NCBI GenBank assembly: GCA_041487355.1
Contig: JBGPND010000087.1
Coordinates: 1 to 19,814 of the forward strand
DNA: 19,814 nucleotides
Reading direction: 5' to 3'
Origin: JAMXLO01 sp041487355
GTDB lineage: Bacteria > Pseudomonadota > Alphaproteobacteria > Acetobacterales > Acetobacteraceae
The notes under the pieces were generated by a model that saw nothing but the letters and a program-made list of their open reading frames with translations, was not told where the DNA came from and searched no databases. Positions 14,504 through 19,814 of the stretch are shown one piece after another (position 1 is the stretch's first letter; each line of letters opens with the position of its first letter). A program made the translations under genes and the position numbers.

Positions 14504-16156
14504 ATGCGCAACGTGGTCCTTTCCGGAACCTTTGGCAGCCTGTTGCTGGTTTCTGCCGCGTGGGCTCAGAGCACGCCAGGCAGCAGCACGAGCAGCATCG
14601 CAGGGGCCAACAATGCCGGGGCATATAGCCGCCTGTCCCCGGGTGAACAGTCGCTTGCCCGCGCGCTGGCTGGATCGGAAGTCAGGGTGGACGGCAGGAG
14701 GCCGATGAGCCTCGATCAGATCGCGGCGTCAAAGGAGTCGGGGAGAGGCTTCGGCCTGATCCTTCAGGAGATGCGCGCAGACGGCGATACAAGTGCGAAG
14801 AACTTCGGCAGTGTCGTAAGCGACTTCCGGCACGACCAGAATGCTGAGCGCCGCTTCGATCGTGATGATTTCCGCACGTCCGATCGCGACGATGCCCGTT
14901 CTTTCGACCATGACGGAATGCGGCGGTTCGACCGCGACGACGCTCGCCGCTTCGATCGCGATGATTTCCGCACATCCGATCGCGACGATGCCCGTTCTTT
15001 CGACCGTGACGGAATGCGGCGGTTCGACCGCGACGACGCTCGCCGCTTCGATCGCGATGATTTCCGCACATCCTATCGCGACGATGCCCGTTCTTTCGAC
15101 CGTGACGGAATGCGGCGGTTCGACCGCGACCACGCTCGCACCCCTCGCCAAGATGCTGTTCGCAGCTCCGACCAGGACGGGGTGCAACACGGGACAGGGG
15201 GCGCTGGCGCCGAGCCCACGGCGATCAATAATGCCCAGGGCAACACCGGCAACGGCAACTCGCAAACCGTCGTTGGCGCGGGCCCGGCCAGCCTATCCGG
15301 TTCAGCAAGCGGCGCGCAGAGCACGGCTAGGCTCGCCGCGGGGCACGCGGCGACAACAACTGCTGTTGGCAACAGCGCAACTGCGTCGGGCAGTTTGGTC
15401 ACCGGCCTGAACAGCAGCCAACCCAGTGTAGGTAGCGGCGGGCAGGTCGCTGCGAGGTCCGGTGGGGGCCAGGCAGCAACAACAACCGCTCTTGGCAACA
15501 GCGCTGCCGCGTCAGGCGATTTGGTCACCGGCCTGAACAGCAGCCCAACCGTCAGGGGTGGTGGCAGCCACAGCACGGCGAAGCCCGCCGCTCAGGCCAC
15601 TGCAATCACCACGGGTCTCGGCAACGTGTCGAGTGGCTCGCACAGCCTTGTCACCGCGGGCAACAGCAGTCCAACCGCTGCGAGTGGCGGCGGTCATGCA
15701 GCTGCGACGCCCAGCGCTCAACACACGGCGATCACCACGGGTCTCGGCAATGTGTCGAGCGGCTCGCACAGCTTTGTCACTGCGGGCAACAGTAGTCCAA
15801 CCGCCGCGAGTAGCGGCAGTCATGCAGCTGCAACGCCCGCCGCTCAGGCCACGGCGATCACCACGGGTCTCGGCAATGTGTCGAGCGGCTCGCACAGCTT
15901 TGTCACCGCGGGCAACAGCAGTTCAACCGCTGCGAGTGGCGGCAGTCATGCAGCTGCGACACCCAGCGCTCAACACACGGGGATCACCACGGGTCTCGGC
16001 AACGTGTCGAGCGGCTCGCACAGCTTTGTCACTGCGGGCAACAGTAGTCCAACCGCTGCGAGTAGCGGCGGTCATGCAGCTGCGACGCTCAGCGCTCAAC
16101 ACACGGCAATCACCACGGGTCTCGGCCATGTGGGGACTGGTTCGCGCAGCTTCTGA
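14504..16156 (+). CDS. Secreted repeat protein with two distinct repeat arrays
   Basis: A 550-residue protein of unknown function. Start ATG 14504 follows AGGAGG, the best ribosome site nearby. Residues 1-21 are a Sec signal peptide ending AWA-QS. Residues 43-107 form a small non-repetitive domain (LSPGEQSLARAL, then SLDQIAASKESGRGFGLI) that resembles modules in other alphaproteobacterial hypothetical proteins. Residues 116-211 are three 32-residue repeats, each of four octads close to RRFDRDDA, highly charged. Residues 241-550 are eight units of about 42 residues, Gly/Ser/Thr/Ala-rich with GNSATASG- and GLGNVSSGSHS-type motifs that recall trimeric autotransporter head repeats. No membrane anchor, barrel or sorting signal follows; it ends abruptly in TGSRSF. 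A surface, matrix or adhesion role is possible but not shown. Confidence 0.85.
   Translation: MRNVVLSGTFGSLLLVSAAWAQSTPGSSTSSIAGANNAGAYSRLSPGEQSLARALAGSEVRVDGRRPMSLDQIAASKESGRGFGLILQEMRADGDTSAKNFGSVVSDFRHDQNAERRFDRDDFRTSDRDDARSFDHDGMRRFDRDDARRFDRDDFRTSDRDDARSFDRDGMRRFDRDDARRFDRDDFRTSYRDDARSFDRDGMRRFDRDHARTPRQDAVRSSDQDGVQHGTGGAGAEPTAINNAQGNTGNGNSQTVVGAGPASLSGSASGAQSTARLAAGHAATTTAVGNSATASGSLVTGLNSSQPSVGSGGQVAARSGGGQAATTTALGNSAAASGDLVTGLNSSPTVRGGGSHSTAKPAAQATAITTGLGNVSSGSHSLVTAGNSSPTAASGGGHAAATPSAQHTAITTGLGNVSSGSHSFVTAGNSSPTAASSGSHAAATPAAQATAITTGLGNVSSGSHSFVTAGNSSSTAASGGSHAAATPSAQHTGITTGLGNVSSGSHSFVTAGNSSPTAASSGGHAAATLSAQHTAITTGLGHVGTGSRSF
14849..15136 (+). repeat. Three tandem 96-bp repeats (coding, 12 octads)
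   Basis: Copies start at 14849, 14945 and 15041 and are nearly identical; each keeps frame and encodes 32 residues. Each unit is itself four 24-bp sub-repeats encoding R-[RTS]-[FS]-D-R-D-[DG]-[AFM]. Two decayed octads (RTPRQDAV, RSSDQDGV) follow directly. Near-identity of the copies points to recent expansion and likely copy-number variation between strains. Confidence 0.95.
15224..16153 (+). repeat. Tandem 126-bp repeats (coding, about eight 42-residue units)
   Basis: Units start at 15353, 15479, 15605, 15731, 15857, 15983 and 16109, exactly 126 bp apart, preceded by a degenerate unit at 15224 (129 bp). The units from 15605 onward are highly similar, while the first three are diverged, so the array has grown at its 3' side. 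The last unit is cut after 15 residues by the stop codon. Confidence 0.95.
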
Positions 16157-16189
16157 CCTCACAATAATGACAGCGACCCTTTGGCCAGC

Positions 16190-16216
16190 CGCCGCCAGGC
16201 AATGCGCTTGGCGGCG
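16190..16216 (+). terminator. Hairpin downstream of the repeat-protein gene
   Basis: CGCCGCCA (16190-16197) pairs with TGGCGGCG (16209-16216) over an 11-base loop, 33 bases after the stop. There is no T-tract, so it may be a weak terminator or an mRNA-end stabiliser, not a classical intrinsic terminator. Confidence 0.35.
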
Positions 16217-16299
16217 CGTCGCCGATGCGGTGGCTCTCCTGTAACGGTTTACTGTTGCGAATCTGCCAAGACAATACTCGGTGGAGACGGAGGAGAATC

Positions 16300-16551
16300 A
16301 TGACGGGACGTGGGATCGCGAACGGCATTGGACTGGTCGGTCTCGCCATTTGCTTGGCGGGTTGCGGCTACAATCGAGGGGACCGCGCCTTGTCAGGGGG
16401 TCTGATAGGTGCCGGCGGCGGGGCTGCAATCGCAGCGGTTACGGGAGGTTCCCCCCTCGTAGGAGCCGCGATCGGTGGCGCCGCGGGCGCGCTCGGTGGT
16501 GCGCTGACTAGCGGACATGACATCAATCTCGGCCGGCCGATCTGGCGATGA
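16300..16551 (+). CDS. Glycine-zipper lipoprotein
   Basis: An 83-residue exported protein. Start ATG 16300 follows AGGAGAATC. The signal GIGLVGLAICLAGC carries a lipobox with cysteine 22. The remainder is dominated by Gly/Ala helices with GxxxG spacing (GGLIGAGGGAAIAAVTGG, GAAIGGAAGALGGAL), a glycine-zipper type membrane segment as in the small outer-membrane lipoproteins of alphaproteobacteria. It is the third plus-strand gene of the block, 143 bases after the repeat-protein gene, and probably has its own promoter. Such proteins are often stress-induced envelope components; a specific role is not known. Confidence 0.82.
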   Translation: MTGRGIANGIGLVGLAICLAGCGYNRGDRALSGGLIGAGGGAAIAAVTGGSPLVGAAIGGAAGALGGALTSGHDINLGRPIWR

Positions 16552-16589
16552 GGCCACGGGCCCGTTGGCATCTGTCGTGTGCCTACCAT

Positions 16590-16788
16590 TCACGCCGTCC
16601 AGACGTAACGGTGACGCAAACCGCCCGGGAACGGCACCGCGCGAAAACGCCCAGAGAGCATGACAGTCGGACGGAGCGGCGTGTCTTTGCCGAGTGCGAT
16701 GCGCATGCGCGCGGCGTTGTAGTATGTCGAATAACCCGTAAGCACGCAGCGAAGTGTGCTCCCCGAAGACCACGAGGTGGTCCAAGCA
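16590..16788 (-). pseudogene. IS transposase (integrase-core) C-terminal remnant
   Basis: Two minus-strand frames together rebuild the end of an IS3/IS481-type transposase. CLDHLVVFGEHTSLR lies in one frame (about 16745-16788), then VLTGYSTYYNAARMRIALGK and ending GGLRHRYVWTA lie in another (16590 to about 16757). The usual family text is LDHIVVFGE...YYNExRTHLxLxKDAP...GGLHHxYxRI. A frameshift near 16750-16760 and loss of the rest show it is dead. It abuts the 3' end of the MFS gene. Confidence 0.8.
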
Positions 16789-16807
16789 TACGCGCCGGTT
16801 TCATCCA

Positions 16808-17998
16808 CTATCGGCCGGACACCGGTCGCACGGCCGTGCCATCACCCTGCGCCCCACCCGCCGCCCGCGGCGTTGCGAGGCTGGCGCTCAGCGGCCGGAC
16901 CAGCAGCAGCGCGGCCCCGCCGATCGCGGCCATCGCCAGGAAAGCCAGCCCACCGAAGCGCGCATAGAGCGATCCCGCGAGCAGCACCAGCAGCCCGCCG
17001 GGCGCGCCGTAGCCCAGCGCCGCGTGCAGCGCCTGCGCCGTGGCGGCGCGCTCCGGGGGAACCGAGCGGCTCAGCACCAGCATCGCCGAGAGATGCTGCA
17101 TGGCGAAGGTCGCGGCGTGCAGCAACTGGATCGCCGCAAGCAACGCCAGCGGCGGCGCGCACGCCATCACGCTCCAGCGCACCACCGACGCCGTGGCGGC
17201 GCAGGCGGTGAGCCCGGCCGGGCCGAGCCGCTCGATCAATCGGCGGCCCCAGGCGAACAGCGCGACCTCGGCCACGATACCCTCGGCGATCAGCATGCCG
17301 ATCATGCCGTCGCTCATCCCGTGCGCGCGCCAGAACAGCGGCGCGAAGCCGTAATAGGCGGCGTGGGCGCCCTGGATCAGCGCACTGGCAAGCACCGCCA
17401 GGCGGAATGGGCGAATGGCGAACAGGTGCAGCCCCGCCAGGGAGCGTCGCCCGCCAGACCTGCCGGCGGTCTGCGGCAGTAGCGGGGTCACGACCGCCCC
17501 GGCGCCGTAGCTGGCGGCCAACAGCCAGGGCACCAGCCAGGAGCCGGTGACGGACAGCAGCCAGCCCGGGCCGGCGCTCGCCGCCATGTAGGCGATCGAG
17601 CCGATCGAGCGCACCTTGCCGTATTCCATGCGCCCCTCCCGCGCGAGGGCGAGCGCCAGCGAATCGATCAGCGGATTGAGCGCAGACGAAGCGACGCCCT
17701 GCACGGCGGCGACCAGCAGCAGCGGCAGGAACCCGCTGGAGGGAATGTAGAGCAACGCCGCCACGGCAGCGGTGACCGAAGCCGCCAGCATCACCGGCCG
17801 GCGGCCGATCCGGTCGGCGACCGTGCCCCAGCTCGGGCCGGCGATCACCCGCAGCAGCGCCGCCGCGCCGAGCACCTGGCCGATCGCGACGGCACTCAGG
17901 CCGCGATCGGCGAACCACAGCGGCAGGAAGGCGGTGTTGATGGCGGAGGCGGAAAACAGCGCCGCGAAGAACAGGGCGACGCGGACGCCTGCCGACAT
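16808..17998 (-). CDS. MFS transporter, 3-phenylpropionate-transporter-like (HcaT/MFS_1_like)
   Basis: A 396-residue, twelve-helix inner-membrane transporter. The N-terminal half contains LPLWFADRGLSAVAIGQVLG and the loop motif GTVADRIGRRPVM; the segment KVRSIGSIAYMAAS near residue 127 is typical of the HcaT-like group that imports aromatic acids or sugars. The start ATG 17998 lies seven bases after the sufE stop, so it is third in an operon with the amidohydrolase and SufE. The tail after residue about 376 (PRAAGGAQGDGTAVRPVSGR) differs from that of the truncated copy and runs up to IS debris, so the C-terminus may have been altered by insertion. An aromatic acid substrate would fit the amidohydrolase neighbour, but this is inference. 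Confidence 0.88.
   Translation of the reverse strand: MSAGVRVALFFAALFSASAINTAFLPLWFADRGLSAVAIGQVLGAAALLRVIAGPSWGTVADRIGRRPVMLAASVTAAVAALLYIPSSGFLPLLLVAAVQGVASSALNPLIDSLALALAREGRMEYGKVRSIGSIAYMAASAGPGWLLSVTGSWLVPWLLAASYGAGAVVTPLLPQTAGRSGGRRSLAGLHLFAIRPFRLAVLASALIQGAHAAYYGFAPLFWRAHGMSDGMIGMLIAEGIVAEVALFAWGRRLIERLGPAGLTACAATASVVRWSVMACAPPLALLAAIQLLHAATFAMQHLSAMLVLSRSVPPERAATAQALHAALGYGAPGGLLVLLAGSLYARFGGLAFLAMAAIGGAALLLVRPLSASLATPRAAGGAQGDGTAVRPVSGR
16870..17405. repeat. Direct repeat, right copy (MFS segment)
   Basis: Collinear with 9740-10275 at an offset of 7130 bp and in the same orientation. It lies inside the intact MFS gene. The two copies could recombine and delete the block between them. 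Confidence 0.88.
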
Positions 17999-18004
17999 CC
18001 CGCG

Positions 18005-18451
18005 TTACGCGGCGCGCTGCAATGCCGCGAGTTCGCGGATCTTGCGCGCCATCGCGGCGATGCCGTTGCCGCGGTTGGTGGACAACGCCTCCAGCAGGCC
18101 GAGTTCCCTCAGGAAGACCGGGTCGGTGGCGACGATCTCCGTCGGCGATCGGCCGGAGTAGACGCGCAGCAGCAGTGCGATCAGACCGGAGACGATGGCG
18201 GCATCGGAAATGCCGGCGAGATACAGCCTGCCATCGCGCAGCGCGCCTTCCATCCAGACCCGGCTCTGGCAGCCCGGCACGCGATGCGCGTCATCCGCCC
18301 AGGCATCGGGAAACGCCGGCAGCTTGCGGCCCAGCTCGATGATGAACTGATAGCGTTCCATCCAGTCGTCGAGCACGGCGAGTTCCTCGCCGATCGCGGC
18401 GATGGCCGCGGCGGCGGAGTCCTCCTCGGGGCGGACGAAGGGATCCTGCAT
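18005..18451 (-). CDS. sufE: SufE-family cysteine desulfuration protein
   Basis: SufE accepts sulfur from the desulfurase SufS on a cysteine and passes it to the SufBCD scaffold for Fe-S cluster assembly. The 148-residue product has the family core: DWMERYQFIIELGRKLP, then HRVPGCQSRVW with the acceptor cysteine C61, and later ISDAAIVSGLIALLLRVYSG. Length fits the family. Start ATG 18451 lies seven bases after the amidohydrolase stop and has no clear ribosome site, suggesting translational coupling. Its neighbours are not suf genes, so it is a stand-alone copy. Other suf genes must lie elsewhere. Confidence 0.95.
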   Translation of the reverse strand: MQDPFVRPEEDSAAAAIAAIGEELAVLDDWMERYQFIIELGRKLPAFPDAWADDAHRVPGCQSRVWMEGALRDGRLYLAGISDAAIVSGLIALLLRVYSGRSPTEIVATDPVFLRELGLLEALSTNRGNGIAAMARKIRELAALQRAA

Positions 18452-18458
18452 GCGGGGG

Positions 18459-19418
18459 CTATAGCTTGAGAATTCGCTTCGCGTTGCCGCCGGCGATCTT
18501 CGCCCTGTCCTCGGCACAGAGGGGAATGGTTTCCAGCCATTGCGTCGCCGGCTGGTTCGGCGCGAACGGGTAGTCGACCGAGAACATGATGCGGTCCACG
18601 CCCATCTCCTGCACGCAGCACAGCAGCGCCGGATCGGACCAGAAGCCGCTGGTGGTGATGGTGAAATGCTCGGTGAACACGTCGCGGAAGGCAAACCCGG
18701 GCTTGCTCTCGCGGGACAGCGCCATGTTGATGCGCCACATGTAGAACGGCAGGCCCTCGCCCAGATGGCCGAGGATGAATTGCAGCCTGGGGTAGGCGTC
18801 GAACACGCCGTTCAGCACCAGGCGCAGGCCCTGCGTCGCGGTCTCCACGGTGAAGCCCCAGGCGGCGCGCAGCAGCCCCGGCCACTCCTTCAGCAGGTCC
18901 TGGTAGTAGGCGTCGATCACCGCCTGGTTCGGCACCGACGGGTGCAGGTAGATCGGCACGTCCAGTGCCTGCGCGCGCTCGAGGATCGGCCAGAAGCGCC
19001 TGTCGTCCAGGAACACGCCGTTGGTCAGCCCGTGCACCATGGCGCCCTTGAAGCCGAGCTGCGTCACCGCGCGTTCCAGCTCGTCGGCGGCGGCCTTCGG
19101 ATCCGGCGTGGGCAGCGAGGCGAAGCCGGCGAAGCGGTCCGGATGCGCGCGCACCGCCTCGTGCAGCCGGTCGTTGGCGATCCGCGCCATGCGCACCGCA
19201 CTGTCCGCGTCCATCTTCTGCATCGCCGGCGCCGAATGGGAGATCACCTGCAGGTCGATGCCCGCCTCGTCCATCTCCTTGATCCTGAGTTCGCCAAGGT
19301 CTTCGAGCCGCTGCACGATATGCGGCGCCCGGTTGGCATCCAGCGGGCCGTACAGCGCGCCCACCTCGGGGTGCTGGAAGTGCTCTTCGAGCGCGATGAC
19401 AAGCGGCTTCGCTGGCAT
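18459..19418 (-). CDS. Amidohydrolase family 2 protein (gamma-resorcylate decarboxylase-like)
   Basis: A 319-residue TIM-barrel metalloenzyme of the Amidohydro_2 group, which includes gamma-resorcylate and 2,3-dihydroxybenzoate decarboxylases. Metal-site residues are all in place: E11 and H13 in ALEEHF, H159 in YLHPS, H218 in ILGHLGEG and D282 in SVDYPF. Start ATG 19418 follows GGGGAGA at good spacing. It heads an operon with sufE and the MFS transporter. A role in decarboxylating or hydrolysing an aromatic or related acid brought in by that transporter is plausible; the specific substrate cannot be read from sequence. A perfect 55-bp palindrome lies 75 bases upstream. Confidence 0.9.
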   Translation of the reverse strand: MPAKPLVIALEEHFQHPEVGALYGPLDANRAPHIVQRLEDLGELRIKEMDEAGIDLQVISHSAPAMQKMDADSAVRMARIANDRLHEAVRAHPDRFAGFASLPTPDPKAAADELERAVTQLGFKGAMVHGLTNGVFLDDRRFWPILERAQALDVPIYLHPSVPNQAVIDAYYQDLLKEWPGLLRAAWGFTVETATQGLRLVLNGVFDAYPRLQFILGHLGEGLPFYMWRINMALSRESKPGFAFRDVFTEHFTITTSGFWSDPALLCCVQEMGVDRIMFSVDYPFAPNQPATQWLETIPLCAEDRAKIAGGNAKRILKL

Positions 19419-19492
19419 GGCTGCATCTCCCCTGGTTTGCGTGGTCTTTGGACGTCGGTTCGTCCGTGGTCAATGCCCCGAGACGAGCCCCC

Positions 19493-19547
19493 GTAGGGCG
19501 GAAAAGCGTCCCCCGGACTTGATCCGGGGGACGCTTTTCCGCCCTAC
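19493..19547. repeat. Perfect 55-bp palindrome
   Basis: The arms 19493-19517 and 19523-19547 are exact 25-bp inverted copies (outer part GTAGGGCGGAAAAGCG) around the five-base loop CTTGA. It lies between the antitoxin-like gene and the amidohydrolase gene, both on the minus strand. It resembles a common dispersed repeat family. As RNA it is an extremely stable hairpin and could end the upstream transcript, though no T-run follows. Confidence 0.9.
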
Positions 19548-19563
19548 TCAGTGCAGCCGCGGG

Positions 19564-19583
19564 TGAACGCGGATGAACGCGGA
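19564..19583. repeat. Two tandem copies of TGAACGCGGA
   Basis: The 10-bp unit TGAACGCGGA is repeated exactly (19564-19573, 19574-19583), just after the antitoxin-like gene on the minus strand. Similar short GC-rich tandem motifs are common in intergenic regions of proteobacteria. Confidence 0.7.
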
Positions 19584-19586
19584 TAT

Positions 19587-19814
19587 TTATGGGCGGGCTG
19601 GCGCGTTCGCGTTGTCCGCGCCGGCTTTCCCCGCCTTGCGGCCACGCTTGCCGACACGGCCGGTGACGACGCGCATCGCCTGCTGCTGCGCCGTGGCGGG
19701 GACCAGTTGCAGGGTCGGCCAGCCGCGATGCGTCAGGATCACCTCCCTGCCGTTCAGTGCCGCCTCACTCACCTGCCCCCAGCGGTTCAGTGCCGTCTCG
19801 GTGGCGATCCAGAG
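19587..19814 (-). CDS. Phd/YefM-like antitoxin (5' end beyond window)
   Basis: The frame is open from the right edge and ends at 19587. The visible 75 residues include LWIATETALNRWGQVSEAAL then REVILTHRGWPTLQLVPAT, the typical Phd/YefM pattern (short helix pair, then a beta hairpin ending RG-P-x-x-LVP). These proteins bind and neutralise a partner toxin and repress their own operon. After it comes a basic tail (GRVGKRGRKAGKAG) of about 27 residues that is not part of the core. The GTG at 19772 is internal to the domain, so the real start lies beyond the window. No toxin gene follows within the window; it would have to lie to the right or be absent. Confidence 0.7.
   Translation of the reverse strand, partial: LWIATETALNRWGQVSEAALNGREVILTHRGWPTLQLVPATAQQQAMRVVTGRVGKRGRKAGKAGADNANAPARP

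Noticed and set aside
14729..15265. Hydrophobic antisense frame with repeated VVAVEPPHSV segments
   Set aside because: The repeats are multiples of three bases, so open frames are copied on both strands; no ribosome site or promoter supports it.
14849..16153. CRISPR array
   Set aside because: The units are 96 and 126 bp, contiguous, in frame and without unique spacers; they are coding tandem repeats.
16754..17482. Plus-strand frame over the MFS gene
   Set aside because: Antisense shadow of the intact MFS gene; its Arg/Gln-rich product is typical of reverse reading in GC-rich DNA.

Overview
The window reads as high-GC alphaproteobacterial chromosome, most likely Acetobacteraceae or a close relative. 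This rests on the GC-rich third positions, the tRNA-Trp/secE/nusG trio, a ferredoxin-type NirA with an FNT nitrite channel, and several dispersed palindromic intergenic repeats. The taxon is inferred from gene content and style, not from a marker search.

Layout. (1) 1-2798, minus strand: an FNT formate/nitrite channel followed by a NirA-family siroheme nitrite/sulfite reductase that runs off the left edge. A long palindrome lies between them and another palindromic repeat lies in the reductase 3' end. (2) 2799-3469: gene-free, with an AT-rich promoter zone and two REP-like palindromes. (3) 3470-4341, plus strand: tRNA-Trp(CCA), secE, nusG; the usual rplK does not follow. (4) 4397-9526, minus strand: a carbohydrate-type ABC importer with one Tat-like solute-binding protein and two tandem MalF/MalG-like permease pairs. 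No ATPase is present, and a 99-bp MITE-like element with TTA duplications sits between the binding protein and the first permease. (5) 9717-10445: a scar in which the 3' half of an MFS gene (minus) is joined, at a 5-bp microhomology, to a copy of the last 175 bp of nusG (plus). (6) 10886-16551: an envelope-oriented accessory block. A minus-strand operon encodes a small lipoprotein, an OmpR-type response regulator and a histidine kinase. The plus strand encodes a predicted DUF3568-like lipoprotein, a 550-residue secreted protein made of two different repeat arrays, and a glycine-zipper lipoprotein. (7) 16590-16788: a frameshifted IS transposase tail. (8) 16808-19418, minus strand: amidohydrolase, SufE and the intact MFS transporter whose 3' half is duplicated in region 5. 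(9) 19587-19814: a Phd/YefM-like antitoxin, cut by the right edge.

How the pieces fit. Regions 1 and 4 are ordinary metabolic or transport operons. Block 6 lies between two direct copies of an MFS segment (9740-10275 and 16870-17405, collinear at an offset of 7130 bp), so it could be lost by homologous recombination and was probably brought in or rearranged together with them. The two-component system next to four exported proteins, three of them lipoproteins, suggests a local envelope-sensing or surface-remodelling module. That role is inference: no member gives a ligand, and the large repeat protein has no function I can recognise.
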